Assembly (NCBI RefSeq): GCF_000143415.4
Contig: NW_003314334.1
Coordinates: 327,614-391,613, forward strand
DNA from: Selaginella moellendorffii
Taxonomy: Eukaryota > Streptophyta > Lycopodiopsida > Selaginellales > Selaginellaceae
Reading direction: 5' to 3'
Length of the DNA stretch: 64,000 nt
Numbering within the stretch: position 1 is the first letter of the stretch; each line of letters starts with the position of its first letter. Shown piece by piece: positions 11,061 to 23,145 of this stretch. The position numbers and the translations under genes were made by a program. The notes under the pieces were generated by a model. That model worked only from the letters and a program-made list of their open reading frames with translations, searched no databases and was not told the DNA's origin.

Positions 11061-12557
11061 TTAGACTGTTATTTTTTGCCTCCAACGCCTATACAATAAT
11101 CTTGGAATTTCATCACTCTCCACACTATCAGGATTTAAACCCAATAGTAATGCCATCTCTTCTCTAATATGTCCACGCTCATGTTCAGTGGTCGAAGAAC
11201 CCATCTGGTTGAGCAGATTATGAAGATGCGGATAGTGCTTGGCTAGACAATATACATGCCATAAATGATGACTGGTGTCTGTCCGATCAAATGGCTTCTG
11301 ATATACTGTTCCATCTGCCATTTGGTTAATTTCTGCAGCCACCTCCTAGATTGGCCGGTTCTCTATCACCATCACTCCAAGCCGTTTTGCAAGATCCCCC
11401 AGAACATACGGTTTCTTCTCCTTAGTTTCCATACTGCAAGAGATGGGGTGCACTGCATATGTGTGCGTGTTCGCTGCAGTTTTAATTGGTGAGTCATCGA
11501 TGATGAGGATTTCACTTGACCTAGCAATCCGGTTCATCACTACAGCCTCTGGCTTAACGAAGATGGGCTTGCTACCCCTCACATGGACCATAGTCAAGCA
11601 ATCCTCCAGCGTTAGGAGAAAGTCAAATGGTAATATTACTCACGTCTGATCGTGCATCATCTGTAGCAACGTTAATGCATTGTGGCGCATCATGGATGTC
11701 CAAACTCCCAATTGCAAATTGAACCCGGCCCTCTGTTTTAAGTGTTGCATGGTCATTATTAGATCCCACAGTTTCTCCCGTGTGATTAATGTGAATCTGT
11801 CTCTTTTGACCAACTTGCGACCGCAGGCTTTGGAGGGTGCAGTGACATTTGAGGACGAGCCACACTCATGGGAGAAAAGGACACCGTTCAGATCAAAAAT
11901 GATACAGTACCTTCGCCGTGACTCTGAAATGAAATGCGTCAGCATAAAAAATGGTACAAGTCAATTTTACCATCTACAATATTAGCGAATGGTGCTCCCG
12001 ATGGTCATTGAGAGGGTTTTGGTCGAGGAAACGTGAAGGGCAGAAATACTCTCCTTTGCAATGTGGGGTCAATCGCATCCAATGGCGTGTGGGCACATGC
12101 CATTTCAGCTGTAGACTCTGGTACAACTGGCTCAATAGTGGCATGGGGTGGTTCCGATGGCGTGTGATCACACGCCATTTCAGCCGGTGCCTCCGTTGGC
12201 AAAGTGGACATGACCGAACAGGCAGCAGGGGCGGTGTAGGGAGGTTCCAACGGCGTATAGTCAGACGATTGGGCACACGTTGAGTCCATTGGAAATGAGG
12301 ATATGACCGGCTCGGCAGCTGGGGCGGCCTTATGCGGTCCAATGGCGCCTAGTCACCGTCAGTTGGATACGTGGACAAGATTGACTCAGTGGTATGGGCA
12401 GCATCAAGTGGAGCGTGGTCAGCTTGCTTGGCGTTGATATGGATAGTAGCCTCCACCAGCTCTGATGACTCTTGCAGGCAAGTAGAGTCCACTGGTGGAT
12501 CCATATGCATATCCAAATATCTCCCTTCGATTGAGATGGTATCCTCCCTATTGGCTA
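11061..12557 (-). pseudogene. FCP1/NIF-like HAD phosphatase gene carried by transposon E
   Basis: Exon 11640-11931 (acceptor after TTTCATTTCAG) encodes I-F-D-L-N-G-V-L, the HAD motif I of the FCP1/SCP group, then the L-G-V-W-T-S motif II. A short intron (GTGAGTAATATT to CTGGAG, about 11601-11645) joins it to an exon reading I-I-D-D-S-P-I-K and N-x-x-T-Y-A-V, the motif III/IV region. These proteins remove phosphate from serine in disordered tails such as the RNA polymerase II CTD; what the substrate would be here is unknown. In motif I the second acidic residue is N (DLNG), which is seen in some plant members and may lower activity. The same frame continues to 11061 after one in-frame TAG near 11343. 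Upstream, 11990-12557 encodes a Pro/Thr/Ala-rich region built from imperfect repeats containing E-M-A-C-x-H-T-P, with one TAG and a frame change near 12330. The 5' limit is uncertain. Confidence 0.62.
12082..12178. repeat. Two palindrome copies inside a coding repeat
   Basis: Palindromes at 12082-12103 and 12157-12178 are read on the minus strand as E-M-A-C-A-H-T-P and E-M-A-C-D-H-T-P in an open frame (12005-12289). A decayed third copy lies near 12249-12270. The palindrome therefore also occurs within protein-coding repeats and not only in introns. Confidence 0.7.
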
Positions 12558-12654
12558 CTAAAAACAAACTCATTAGCACATTGAATCGACTATACTGTAT
12601 TTACCATCAGCTGCTATTGAGGAACTAGGACCGATATCACTTGGGCGCACTGCT

Positions 12655-13385
12655 GATTCTAAAGGATTGGACATACGTTTCGACCCTTGCTTGGCACTAT
12701 CCTTCCTCGACACTAAAGGCTAGAGTTTGTATCTTAATTCAACTGAATAATCTCTACTTACCATTTGCTTTGCGACCTACATGGACAATGTTAGAAATAG
12801 TAAAAGGTTAGGAATGGATGTACTATTATTTACCTGATGGTTTGTCTTGTATGACCTTCCTCCGCTGCTCTTTGGCCACCTCAGGCTGGCCATCGTCGTC
12901 ATCATCGTCGTCGTCGTTATTGTGATAGTCACCATTGTGAGGACCATCCAAGTCCTCTTCGTCCTCCTCTTCTTCGTCCTCCTCTTCTTTGTCCTCCTCT
13001 TCGTCCTTCTACTCTTCCTGCTCATTATCTTTCTCTGGCTCCTCATCCCCCTCCTGCATTTCTTCCATAGGCTGCTTAGGCTAGATGGCTTGTTCTTCCA
13101 GGACCATCTTGGGAAAATCATCTAGCCGAGTCTCCATCTCAAAATACAAGACATCCATAGCCTGTTTTAGTGCGTGACTTAGGACCGTATCCTCATCCGA
13201 CTGTCTTAACATGGTTTCTGCACGTTCTTGCACCCTTCGAAGACGACGAGATGAGAAAAATGTGGCCCTGACTTGAAAAGCATCCCTCATCCATTGTACC
13301 TCTCCATTGAGATTGGGGAAGGGGAGTCCGCCATAGGAATCTGAGTCAGGAGGTGGTGACTGGCTGCTTTCACTCAGCCCTTGAT
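12655..13385 (-). pseudogene. Acidic low-complexity exons downstream of the ParB/methyltransferase gene
   Basis: Starting at an acceptor (CATTGCAG) at 13386, the minus strand encodes about 100 ordinary residues (Q-G-L-S-E-S-S to V-L-E-E-Q-A), one TAG, then a long Glu/Asp-rich tract interrupted by one more stop (about 12880-13080), ending K-V-I-Q-D-K-P-S before a GT donor near 12830. A further small exon lies around 12630-12715. The segment may be the C-terminal part of the preceding gene, since an intron of 65 bp (13386-13450) links the frames if one TAG at 13491-13493 is ignored. It could equally be a separate gene. No known domain is recognised. Confidence 0.45.
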
Positions 13386-13450
13386 CTGCAATGAATGGCA
13401 TGAGCACACACGCCATAACCGCGAGGCATTATCTATCATCTTTTCATTAC
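13386..13450 (-). other. 65-bp intron carrying a palindrome
   Basis: The minus strand reads GTAATG to CATTGCAG. The palindrome at 13395-13416 lies near the acceptor. The flanking frames join as a basic K-R-K-K stretch followed by Q-G-L-S-E-S-S. Confidence 0.55.
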
Positions 13451-13697
13451 CCTTCTTCCTTTTCGAATCAAACGCCTCTGATCCCGACGACTATCCAACA
13501 TGCTTTCGCTTTTTATGACCACTATCAGTTTGAGCTTGGCTGGTGCTTGCCTATTTTGCCTTTGAAGAAGTGTCTCATGCAAGGAATGGCATGAGACCAC
13601 ATGCCATTGCAAATATAATTTGTACCTCCTTTTTTCCTATTGCTTGTCTGTTTGTCCTTCTTCGACGTGCCACCAGTGCGCTTTTCAGTCCTCGTGT

Positions 13698-13753
13698 CTG
13701 AATATTCACAATGATCTATAATCAAAATGGCGTGAGGCCTCACGTGACCTTAC
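13698..13753 (-). other. 56-bp intron carrying a palindrome
   Basis: The minus strand reads GTAAGG to ATATTCAG. The palindrome at 13727-13746 follows the donor. Removing it joins P-A-Q to D-T-R-T-E-K-R in one frame. Confidence 0.6.
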
Positions 13754-15214
13754 CTTGTGCAGGTTGTGAGCTCGGCCCAACATGGGTATCTTCAACAGTA
13801 GCTGTTAACGCCGTTTCAGCATCTGGGGGTGGCCACGCTCTTGCATACAGAGCTTGTGAGATAACATTTAAACTTAAAGTGCGTACTTGCCAGGTTCGTA
13901 GAGAAGATACTGTTTTTCTTTAGCAACTGTATTTATATGCTCCATTGAAGTCACCTCTTCAATGGAGTTTGTCACCGCAACACACGGGACACCCTTGAGT
14001 AGTGCGGCTCAAAAGAATAGTCCGCCGCAGTTGTACTCGACAACGCATTTGCCCTTGGAGTCGGAAGCAGGTGACCCACCCGCTATTGCGTTGAAGACCC
14101 AGCTGAGCATTTCCCATGCTGCACCTGGAGCTTTCTTTGGATTCGAAAGCTCCATAGCCGTCTTCAGTTCCTCAGGCACGGGTAAATTGACCTCCCTCAG
14201 ATCAATTCGATCGGCCTTGTCGAACGAAACTGGGAAGTCACTCCAGTCCCACTCTGCTGCAGGACCAATAACAAGGGCGAGTGTGAAGATGTGGATATTT
14301 GTCGGTATCTTCTTCTTAGCCATTATCCCATGGATCTCCTGCATCTCCTTGCCTTTCAACCTAGCCTTCACCTCGTTCAAGGCCTTCCAGAACTTGTGAT
14401 AGGATTCGGAGTCGTAGATCATATAGTGGACTGAAGATTCCACCTCTGCAAGTGCCACCATTAAGTCAATGATGGAGTTGACTTCGTCTGCATGAGTGAT
14501 CTCCTCGTTTGTGAAGTCCATCACACAAAAGATGTTCTTGACCTGCTCATCTCCGTAGGAAACGATGCTCCTCCACCTTTGATCCTCATCCGAATTCACG
14601 TATACCCGGTAAGGTTCTCGATAGGCCTCTGCTGCGGGGTCGACCTGTTTCTGAAGCCGGCGGTCGACATCCCTCTTAATGAAATTTGGATACTGATCCA
14701 ACTTCTCAGCTTTACTTTTCGTGGCATCCCGCAGCAGATCGATGAACTTGGGGGCCCCCTTCACGTACTCGTCGATGTCTTCATTTGACAACTTCAACGC
14801 TTCCATCCTCTCTTGCGTGGTGTCGATGCTCACCCTCTCCATGGCCACTTGCTCGAAGATCCAATCCTTCAATAGCGCACGAGCTCTCAAAGTCATGCAC
14901 AAGTCCTCGTATGTCACAATATGGCCGGGAGTCATTTTGGTCTTGTTGAAGACTACCTCACCACGTAAAAGGGCATTAGCCACTGTCAGAAGGTCGTCGT
15001 CGTCTAGAGACCGCGAGAAATGCAAGGCGTTGAGCTTCAAATCATTGGGCTTCCGACCGTCCTCCACACCCATTGAGTTTAGCAACTCCCCGTCATGGTA
15101 CCTCCTCAACACATCTACCCATTTGTCAAAAACAACTTTTGTCGCGAGTAGAATGTTATGGATGTTGAGTGTGTCATTGACCCCCAGTAGTTTTGAGAGA
15201 AGACTCGAGAATTC

Positions 15215-15268
15215 CTGCAATGGAAATGGCATGAGGCCACATGCTATGCCACATGCAATGAGGCTTAC
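15215..15268 (-). other. 54-bp intron carrying a palindrome
   Basis: The minus strand reads GTAAGCC to CCATTGCAG. The palindrome copy (15226-15250) fills the middle. At 54 bp with no stop codon, the intron leaves the long frame open when retained. Splicing joins T-S-A-W-Q to E-F-S-S-L-L. Confidence 0.65.
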
Positions 15269-16589
15269 CTGCCAGGCGCTAGTTGCTAGTGCACGTCCTT
15301 GTCCTGGTTTTTGTGGCTTCTTCAGTTGAACCCAGAGCTTCCATGTTCGTGCCAATGTCTTGTGCAGACCCGATTTGTAGCACGTTTCTTGCTTGACATT
15401 CTGCGTGTGGGAGATGTATATGATAGATCGGAGGGGTGAGTTGCCTTTTATCAGGTGGACAACTCTTGTCTTGAAGACTTTCTTCACCTCCTCGCCCACC
15501 ATAATATCCACAACTATCTCTTGCATCGCCAAGCTAGAATGCTGCCCGGAGACGGCTTAGAACTGGATGTTCTGATCGTCCAACACCTTCCTATTGATCA
15601 AGTCTGGAAACCTCGTCTCGCCCTTCATTGTTCGGTAGTAGGGGATCACGTCTACGATGTCAGGTGTTACTGGACTTGCCAGCATCTTCTGCTTCAGTTT
15701 CTCCACCCACTCATCAGATACTAGCCTGTGGGTTTATTTGCTTTGGATGTCGATACGGCTCACGTCGATTGTATATACTTTGTTGGAATAGTAACAAGTA
15801 CTATTATCTGCGACGATTTTTGCTGCCTCTTCTTGCTCTTTCTGCTCTTTGCAGCTCTTCTTTTTGGTGGGTGTAGTGTTCGAACCCGAGGCAATGGCAT
15901 CACCGAGTAGCTTCTTTTTTGGAGCAGGAGAGTCGGACGTTGGCTTGAGCTTGACCACCCTTTTCTGCTTCGGGGTAGTTTCCAGATTGACCCCCTTCCC
16001 CTTCGCTTCGCGAACTGGAGGCACTCTCAACGGCTCAATGTTGGAATATTGATTTTGAACATCGCCGTAGGTGAGGTCTGTGGATTCCATGTGATCTTCA
16101 TAGACCCGCAGCGTCTTTGAAATTGTGGGCCTCCTGGACAACCTCTCCCTAGCTCCATCTAGGAATTCCTCATAGTCGCTGCCCCCCTCCGGGAAGCTAC
16201 TAGGATGTGCAAGGTGGATCTTGAAGGCGGACGCTGTCTCTACCACAAGTGCCAGTCCATATTCTTGCATGGAACTGCATGGAGTGTCTGTCACTTGGAT
16301 GAGGATCCCCATGCATTCTTTTCTCCCACCATCTATGTTGTACAGCCTCAGATCCTCGCCTTCCATCCCGAAAGTCCAACTGGTGAGCTCCTCCCCCTTC
16401 TCTGCATCCACATTGACAGTGGCTGGAAGAAGAACGCAATTCCTCGCCTGTTCAAAAATGCACAACAATTAGAGCTGACAGATGAAAAGCTAGCAGCTGG
16501 AAATAACATGAGGCCACACGCCATTCACCACTGCATCAGATGTCTTGAGGCTGCATCCTAAGATGGCGTGAGGCTACACGCCATCTGTA

Positions 16590-17416
16590 ACCGGACTGCA
16601 CTCGAGAGCCCAATCGGTGCATGCCAATGTTGCTACTGAATGGCATGTGACCTCATGCCATTTTCTACTTGGCCTAAAAGACTTACCATTTGAAGCCGAA
16701 TGGAGGCGTGACAATCGAGGCCGGACTCGCTGGCAAATGTGCACTATGTGTGCAGCGGATCGTAGTAGCAAGGCTACTCTACCACTTACAGTTGGAGAGT
16801 GGCGCTGAAATCTCCCGGGACGCCAAGTGGGCTGCGTGTGGGTGGCGGAGTGGGCGGTGGAGTTGGCGACGAAGTTACAAACTAGGTGTGTCTTGAAGTG
16901 GACGCCGATGCACACGAACGCGAGTGCGATGCAAGCGCGAGTGGACGCTGATGCACACGAGAAACCTGTAGAGAAGGTAGATGAGCACGAATGTGAGTGT
17001 GATCGCGAGTGGGAGCGCGATGCGAGTGCGAGTGTGCGAGCGCGAGTACGAAGCAAAATGCAAAACCTAACCTCACACGTGCGAAATGTCACGACGGTTG
17101 GTAATCCCGCAATGTCATCATTCCTCAGACTTGGGCGCCACCATTAATTTTTGGATCGCCGCGCGCATGCATGCACGTGAAATCCAAAAGAAATCCGCAA
17201 CATCATCATTCTTCGGATTGCATGCACGTGAAATCCAAAAGAAAGATCATGATTGGGATATCATTTAATACCCTCGCTATATTTATACCATGCATGATTG
17301 GATATTCCAAAGCATCTTGTATTTCCAAAAATGCCAGATGTTCAGCTAAATAAAGAATGGTATACAATGTCCTTCTTGATGACCTTGCAAAGAAGCATCT
17401 CGATCGGACACCACAT
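16590..17416. other. Non-coding region of E with GCGAGTG-rich and direct repeats
   Basis: About 16900-17060 is rich in irregular GCGAGTG/GCGATG units, which give spurious Ser/His/Arg-rich frames on the minus strand. A direct repeat with the core GCATGCACGTGAAATCCAAA occurs near 17168 and 17220, spaced about 53 bp. No gene is supported. D is inserted at 17417. Confidence 0.6.
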
Positions 17417-18536
17417 TGTAAGCGACTAATTTTTCCATTCTACTTTAGTCACTTAACCACACCTCCGACCACTTGGAGGAGTCTCATTCACAACCTCCAT
17501 AAGTCCCATTCAGGACTTGGGGCTTGCTAGCCCCGAGAATGGCATCCATGCCACTCAACCTTTGCATTTGGTCCAAGTGCTCCACGTGTCCGATCCCATG
17601 ACCGACACCCAAAGGTACCACTGACATCTCGGCCCGTTACGCTAAGGCCATGCCCATTCACCTTTGCTGCGCAAATGGTCCAATACCACTTGCATCACCA
17701 TCCCGTCTCTCCAAGACTGGGCCATCTGTCTACGAGGGGTCATCCTAGATCCACTCCTTAGCATCCTTAGGATGCCCACAGACCTGGGGAATCGCCTTCC
17801 CCAAACTCCCTTTGTCAGTTCCTACCAAGTCCCTTTCTGCCCCTGGCCGTGTTTGCCAACACTGCCACTGGATCGAGGCCCACAGGCCCGACCACTAAGT
17901 CCCACGGTCCTCTGGGACTTCCTCACCACACGACTGTGTCCTTGGTCACTACCCCAGAGGACTGCTCCTCTTCCTTTCCATAGTCTGGGCCTTTGGGATG
18001 ACATTTCGGAACACCGTGGCCTTACGCGAGCCACCTGGGTACTCTCCCCACCTATCGCCTTTAGGTGCTCTAGCCATGGGCTTAGAGCGAGGTTCCGTTG
18101 AGCCACGCTTGGTATCCAAGTAGGTAGTGCCACCCACACTTGGACTGAGAGCATCGGCCAGTCGATCTCCCGGGGGAACTAGAGCCGGCTCTTGAACACT
18201 TCACCAAGCTACCCCGCTTGTCGGTCCGTATTCACTCTAGTCTTGGACTTCCCAGTGGTCAGTTCATCACCCAACACTGGGTCTGGCCTTCCTAGGCCAA
18301 ACTGGCCTTTCCTGGCCAAACTGGCTCCACTGCAGTCCTCCCCCTACTATACTATACTTTTGGAGCTCACCAAACCCCCCAGGGTCTGGGAGACGAACGC
18401 TTTGGGCTTTCACCCTCTCAGGCTCCGGACTCGGACTCGGACTCGGACTCGGACTCGGACTCGGATTCGGATTCGGACTCGGACTCGGGCTCGGGCTCGG
18501 TCTCAGCCTCGGCCTCGGTCTCGGTCTCGGTCCCGA

Positions 18537-18595
<59 letters not shown>

Positions 18596-19045
18596 ACTTC
18601 GGACTCCATCTCGGACTCCATCTCGGGTCCATCTCGGGTCCATCTCGGACTCCATCTCGGACTCCATCTCGGGTCCATCTCGGACTCCATCTCGGACTCC
18701 ATCTCGGACTCCATCTCGGACTCCATTTCGGGTCCATCTCGGGTCCATCTCGGACTCCACTTCGGACTCCAACTCGGGTCCACCTCGGACTCCACTTCGG
18801 ACTCCATCTCGGACACTCCCAGATGTCATGTGTTGGTCCTTTTGGGTCCCTTTTTGGAGCCTCGCCGTTTGCTCGCTTCGTGCTCGTTCCTCGAGCACTT
18901 CGTTGGGAGTTCCACTCCTGCTCTTGACTTTTCAAGTCGGAGCTTTTGGTCCAAACTTGTTATGCTCATTTGGCTCTCGCTTCGGCCACTACCATGTGGC
19001 GCCCTTCCGGCTCCACTTTGGGGCTTAGGGATTTTGTGTCTCACA
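17417..19045 (-). repeat. Element D left LTR
   Basis: 1629 bp, TGTAAGCGAC to CTCACA. The hexamer/12-mer array is at about 18420-18815. Confidence 0.95.
18415..18815. repeat. Tandem array in D left LTR
   Basis: CTCGGA/CTCGGT hexamers (18420-18600), then CTCGGACTCCAT 12-mers with 11-bp CTCGGGTCCAT variants. They are open in all sense and antisense frames and yield artefact ORFs of up to 278 codons. Confidence 0.92.
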
Positions 19046-22000
19046 ACTCCACCACCCATAGACGAAGTTCGATGTCCTCATCGAACGGTGAACCATTTTA
19101 TAAAGTAACACCCGCATGTGTTACCATTTCCATCCTTGGCGCGTAGCCAATATTTGTCAATGGTGTGACATTGAAGGCTCACCATGCCTTCTCCATATTC
19201 GTCAATGGTTGGACATTGAAGGCTCACCATACCTTTTGCATATCCTCTAAGGAGGGTAGTCTCTCCAACTTAGAGATTGATTGGACCACATATAGTGGTT
19301 CTCTCCTTTTATTGGTTTAGTTCTCGTTAAACCTCTTAGAGACCCTTCTCTAAGTCAATCCCACTACTCCTTCTCGAGTAGTCTCAATTTCCATCGATAT
19401 AACCTTTGCACTTTGGAACTTTGAATTTTGACTTCTTGGAGTCAATTTCCTAGGTGTCTCCGACACCTTGCCTTGCACCTTTTGTGCAACTCCACTTCCC
19501 ATCCTAGGAAGTTCTTTACTCGAGGGCACCATCATCCTCTCTTCTATTTCGTGCCAAAGTTCCAGTTATCATACTTTGTGCTAGGGCTGTTCATGGCCCT
19601 ATCATTTGGCTACCTTACCGCTCCCTCCCTTGGAGCTTCCACTTTCGCCTAACCGGAGCATTTCGGAATCCCTCCTTGGAAACACATTTCCTTTCCTGCA
19701 ACTTGTTAGTGTCCAACACATTAGTGTTCCTCGCCTAACTTTGTCACTTGGATTCCCCCCAAGGGATTCCACGGCCCTATCTTGGCCACTCATCTTTTGC
19801 TCCTATCCGTTGATTGTTGCACCAAGCAACATCAAATCTCTACCTCCCTCCTTGAGGTATTGTTTCGGTTCCATAGCAAAGACTCTTCTTTGCCAAGTCC
19901 AGAGGATGTTCACCCCTAGTACGTCTCTTTAGCATCTTCTGCTATGGGCTCTATCCACGGCCCAACTTCGTGACCCTCCCATGGGTCTTTTATAGAGACT
20001 ACTTTCCTCGGACTCACTATGCCATCTCACGGACATAGTTTATTTCCCTTAGGTGCTCTTCCCACTTGGTCATCACGACCAAGCCACACCACCTTAAACA
20101 GTTCAATTTCAACATTTTGAACCAGGAACTTCATTCCTTAGCCAACCAAGGACCTTGTCCTTATCTGGCCATAAGATCACCTAGTGATCTCACCTTGGCA
20201 CCTTAACAGAGTTGCCAAGAGGTACTTGGTCTTCTAGACCTCCAAATTGTCGACTATAACCCCGGGGGCATCCCCCACACTTGGCGGTGCACCCAAGCCA
20301 GCCCTTACGGCCAAGGGTTCATAGCAACTGAGATTAGGTGTCCCCATCTCACTCACCACGACCTTGGTGCCACTTGCACCAAAGCGTTCAAGTTAGATAT
20401 GCTGAGCTTTCACACTAAGCAATCTAACCGTGCATCACGACTCCGAGGCATCCCTCGCTTGGCAGTGTGCCCAAACCAGTCTCCCCACTGAGAGTCCATG
20501 ACCACCGAAATATGAGTGTCCTCATATTCCAAACCATCACCACGCCCTAGTGATTTGGGACTCAAACCCAAGCACTAGAGGGTCGGGACTCGAACCCAAC
20601 CTCCGTATATGCATCTACGGATGGCATCACACAAGATGCCTGGCGTGACTCCCCACGCCGGTGCACCAACTTATTTTTTAAAGCGCGCTACAGATCACAG
20701 CTTAGGAACCTAGTTCCTCCACACTGCCAAGTCCTCTCACTTGACATGTCTGTGATCATGCATGGACTCCTCCATGCTTGGCCCCATGGCCCACCCTTTT
20801 TGAAGTTATCACCTTCAACTAGGGTATTTGTTCCCCCGACGTGCCAATCTCGCTTGGCAAGTCCTCCGACCACTGTAACATGGTTCCTGCATAAGCGTAA
20901 AAGTTCTTGACTATCGACTTTCGTTCAAAGCCCTCTCTTTGAACACTCGGGAACTACTTCCCTAACCTTGATAGCCTTGCCTCATGGCAAGCTTCAAGAC
21001 CACGCTTCTGCTGCGCCACTCTGATTTCGCGCGTTCCATGAACCATTTACACTTGGCCTTTCTAAGTACTAAGCTACCTAGAATCGTCTTTGGGAACCTT
21101 GAAGGAACTTTGTCCCTCAGCTTGCTAAGGCCTCCCTTTTTGCAAGCCTTCAAAATGCCACATAGTCTAACATGGACAATTCTATATTTTAGACTCTCCA
21201 TGGCATCACGGTTGCTAGCGGCAACACCCTCGAGCCCCCACTTGATTCTCCACTCCCAGCTGGCATAACCAACCTTGGTTATGCCCTTTGATTTCTATGG
21301 TTCAGTTCCATCCCAATACTACTTGCCTTTGGCTTCACACCTTTCCTTCGGTCATTCTCCTCCAAACCAGGAGGATAGCTTTGCACTTTCTATCATGCCT
21401 TAGCAAGTATTCTTAGGGATGAACCTACCCAATAGCCCAGGGAGTGGTTCCTTAATCCGGGTATGCTCAGCTTATAATCCCACACACTGGGATTACATTG
21501 TTGCTTATGGGCCTTTACATGCTCATCACTAGCCTTGCCAAAATTCCATTTTTGGCTTTGTCCAACTTGGGTAGACAGTCCTCTCCTGTCTCCGCAACCT
21601 TGGACATTTGGATAGCACCTTCTATCCATCATTCGCTAGGGACTTAGTCCCTTGGGCTTTATCCATTGCCCTCGCGACATCAAACACCACCTTCTGGTGT
21701 TCTAGAGTGTCCGGGTGTCCCAATGATGGCTTTCTTGACAATGAGTATTTCCTTTTATGACATTGACTTACTATATCGCAACACAAGCAACTTATCCCCC
21801 GTAAGGGTATATCCAACTTCCTTATGCTACTAAGAAGTCTTGGGTAGCTACCTTCTACCCGTTTAACCAGTTATTTTGCACCTCTTGCTTAGTTGCCTCA
21901 TAGTTGTCAAGTCCTACAACTCATTGCTTGGTGCTTTCACACCTCCATCATTATCTGGGTCACCACACTCCAACTGCATGCTCTGCAGCTTAGGCTATGC

Positions 22001-23130
22001 TATTCCCATTTCCATTGGGATTCCTTTGGCAAGGGGTTCTCATGAACCCACCAACATAGCTTCAAGGTATCACACCTTGCACATTTGGTGTCTCCACACC
22101 ATCGGCTCCACGAGCCTACCTCTATGACATTTCCCCTTCGTGTCTAAGTCTTTGCCAAGACCAACACTGCTCTTTCTCATGCCAACCATCCGTTAGCACT
22201 GCACCATAGAGGTCACACACAACTTTATGTCAAAGTTGTTTTCTTCTGGGAACACCTTTCCCATAACTTTAGCATGGCATATTTTGCCATCGATGAGATA
22301 CCCTCTGTTCTCATCCTTGGATCCTATGATCCCCCCCCCATCCTTTGTGGGGTACAACACACCTCAGTCCAAATGCTTCCATCAGTCCTTTTAGGACCAT
22401 CCGTTGACTCTACTTGAGTTATCCAGCAGTTTTGGACTTGGTTAATCCTCAGACCCGTAAGGTCCTACTTGTGAGGCACTAGCTCACTGGAATACACTTC
22501 TTGCATTCCTGTCCTACTCAAAAGGACTATTTTCACAAGTGTTACTCCGACACTTGATTTTGTTCTCTGGGGGCAACCTTTGCCCCTTAGGACTACTTGT
22601 CCATGTGATGAGAACACCAACTCATCCACTTAATACACCCCCAACTCCTGGGGTTGTTCCAGCATTTATTAGAAGTAGCCCCGGCTACCTTTTCAAGGAC
22701 TTGAGTCCTCTTCCGTATTTGACCTCCCACGGTCATTACTTCTGGTCTCACATTCATGAGCACCAACCTCAACTATATGAAGAAAATCTTGTGACTCCTT
22801 TATTGCTTTGGAGTCTTTATCTTTCCCGTGATCCCAACTGTAGTTGTTTACCACAACTACATTAGCCAGTTTGCTAAGTCAAACGCTCATCTGGACCACA
22901 TCCTCAACTCTTTGAGGAAAATCATATACTGTTCCCAAGATCCCAAAGTCGTTCCATTATTGGCCCTTTTCTATCCACCACCTCGTCTACAAGTTCACAC
23001 ATGAACTGTAATGGAGAGCCATGTCTTCCCGACTTGCTACTCCGCAAGGATAAGCCCACTCCTCAGACCTTCCGATGCCAACACTAGTGGTGATATACTT
23101 GAGCACCAATAAAAGTCGGACTAAGGAACA
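19046..23130 (-). other. Internal region of element D, no coding capacity recognised
   Basis: Homologous to the interiors of B and C. The purine tract adjoins 19046. The longest frames are about 108 codons and are not conserved in frame among the copies. No retroviral-type motif was seen. Confidence 0.75.
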
Positions 23131-23142
23131 GCTCCGATACCA
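23131..23142 (-). other. Primer binding site of element D
   Basis: The minus strand reads TGGTATCGGAGC, three bases inside the LTR end CTTACA. Confidence 0.87.
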
Positions 23143-23145
23143 AGT

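Larger units (their letters stand above)
13451..16450 (-). pseudogene. ParB-like / DNA methyltransferase-like fusion gene of transposon E
   Basis: The first clear exon starts after an acceptor (TTTGAACAG) near 16450. One frame then runs about 2.4 kb to 13900, broken only by TAA at about 15731, TAA near 15558, TGA near 14008 and a 54-bp intron (15215-15268). Order of parts: a beta-rich N-terminal region; a Lys/Pro-rich linker (about 15850-16000); A-V-S-G-Q-H-S-S-L-A at about 15533-15560, matching the G-x-x-R/H box of ParB-type domains; a long helical middle; and a C-terminal stretch with K-G-K-C-V-V-E-Y-N-C-G-G, placed like SAM-binding motif I of DNA methyltransferases, but without a clear GxG or DPPY, so activity is doubtful. 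More exons follow: 13858-13754, 13697 down to about 13622, and 13546-13451, the last ending in a basic K-K-R-K stretch. A gene with the same plan lies in F (50697-54340). Function is inferred from motif order only. Confidence 0.6.

Noticed and set aside
16574-17092. 172-codon minus-strand ORF rich in Ser/His/Arg
   Set aside because: It is generated by GCGAGTG-like repeats. Overlapping frames are equally open and no domain is seen.
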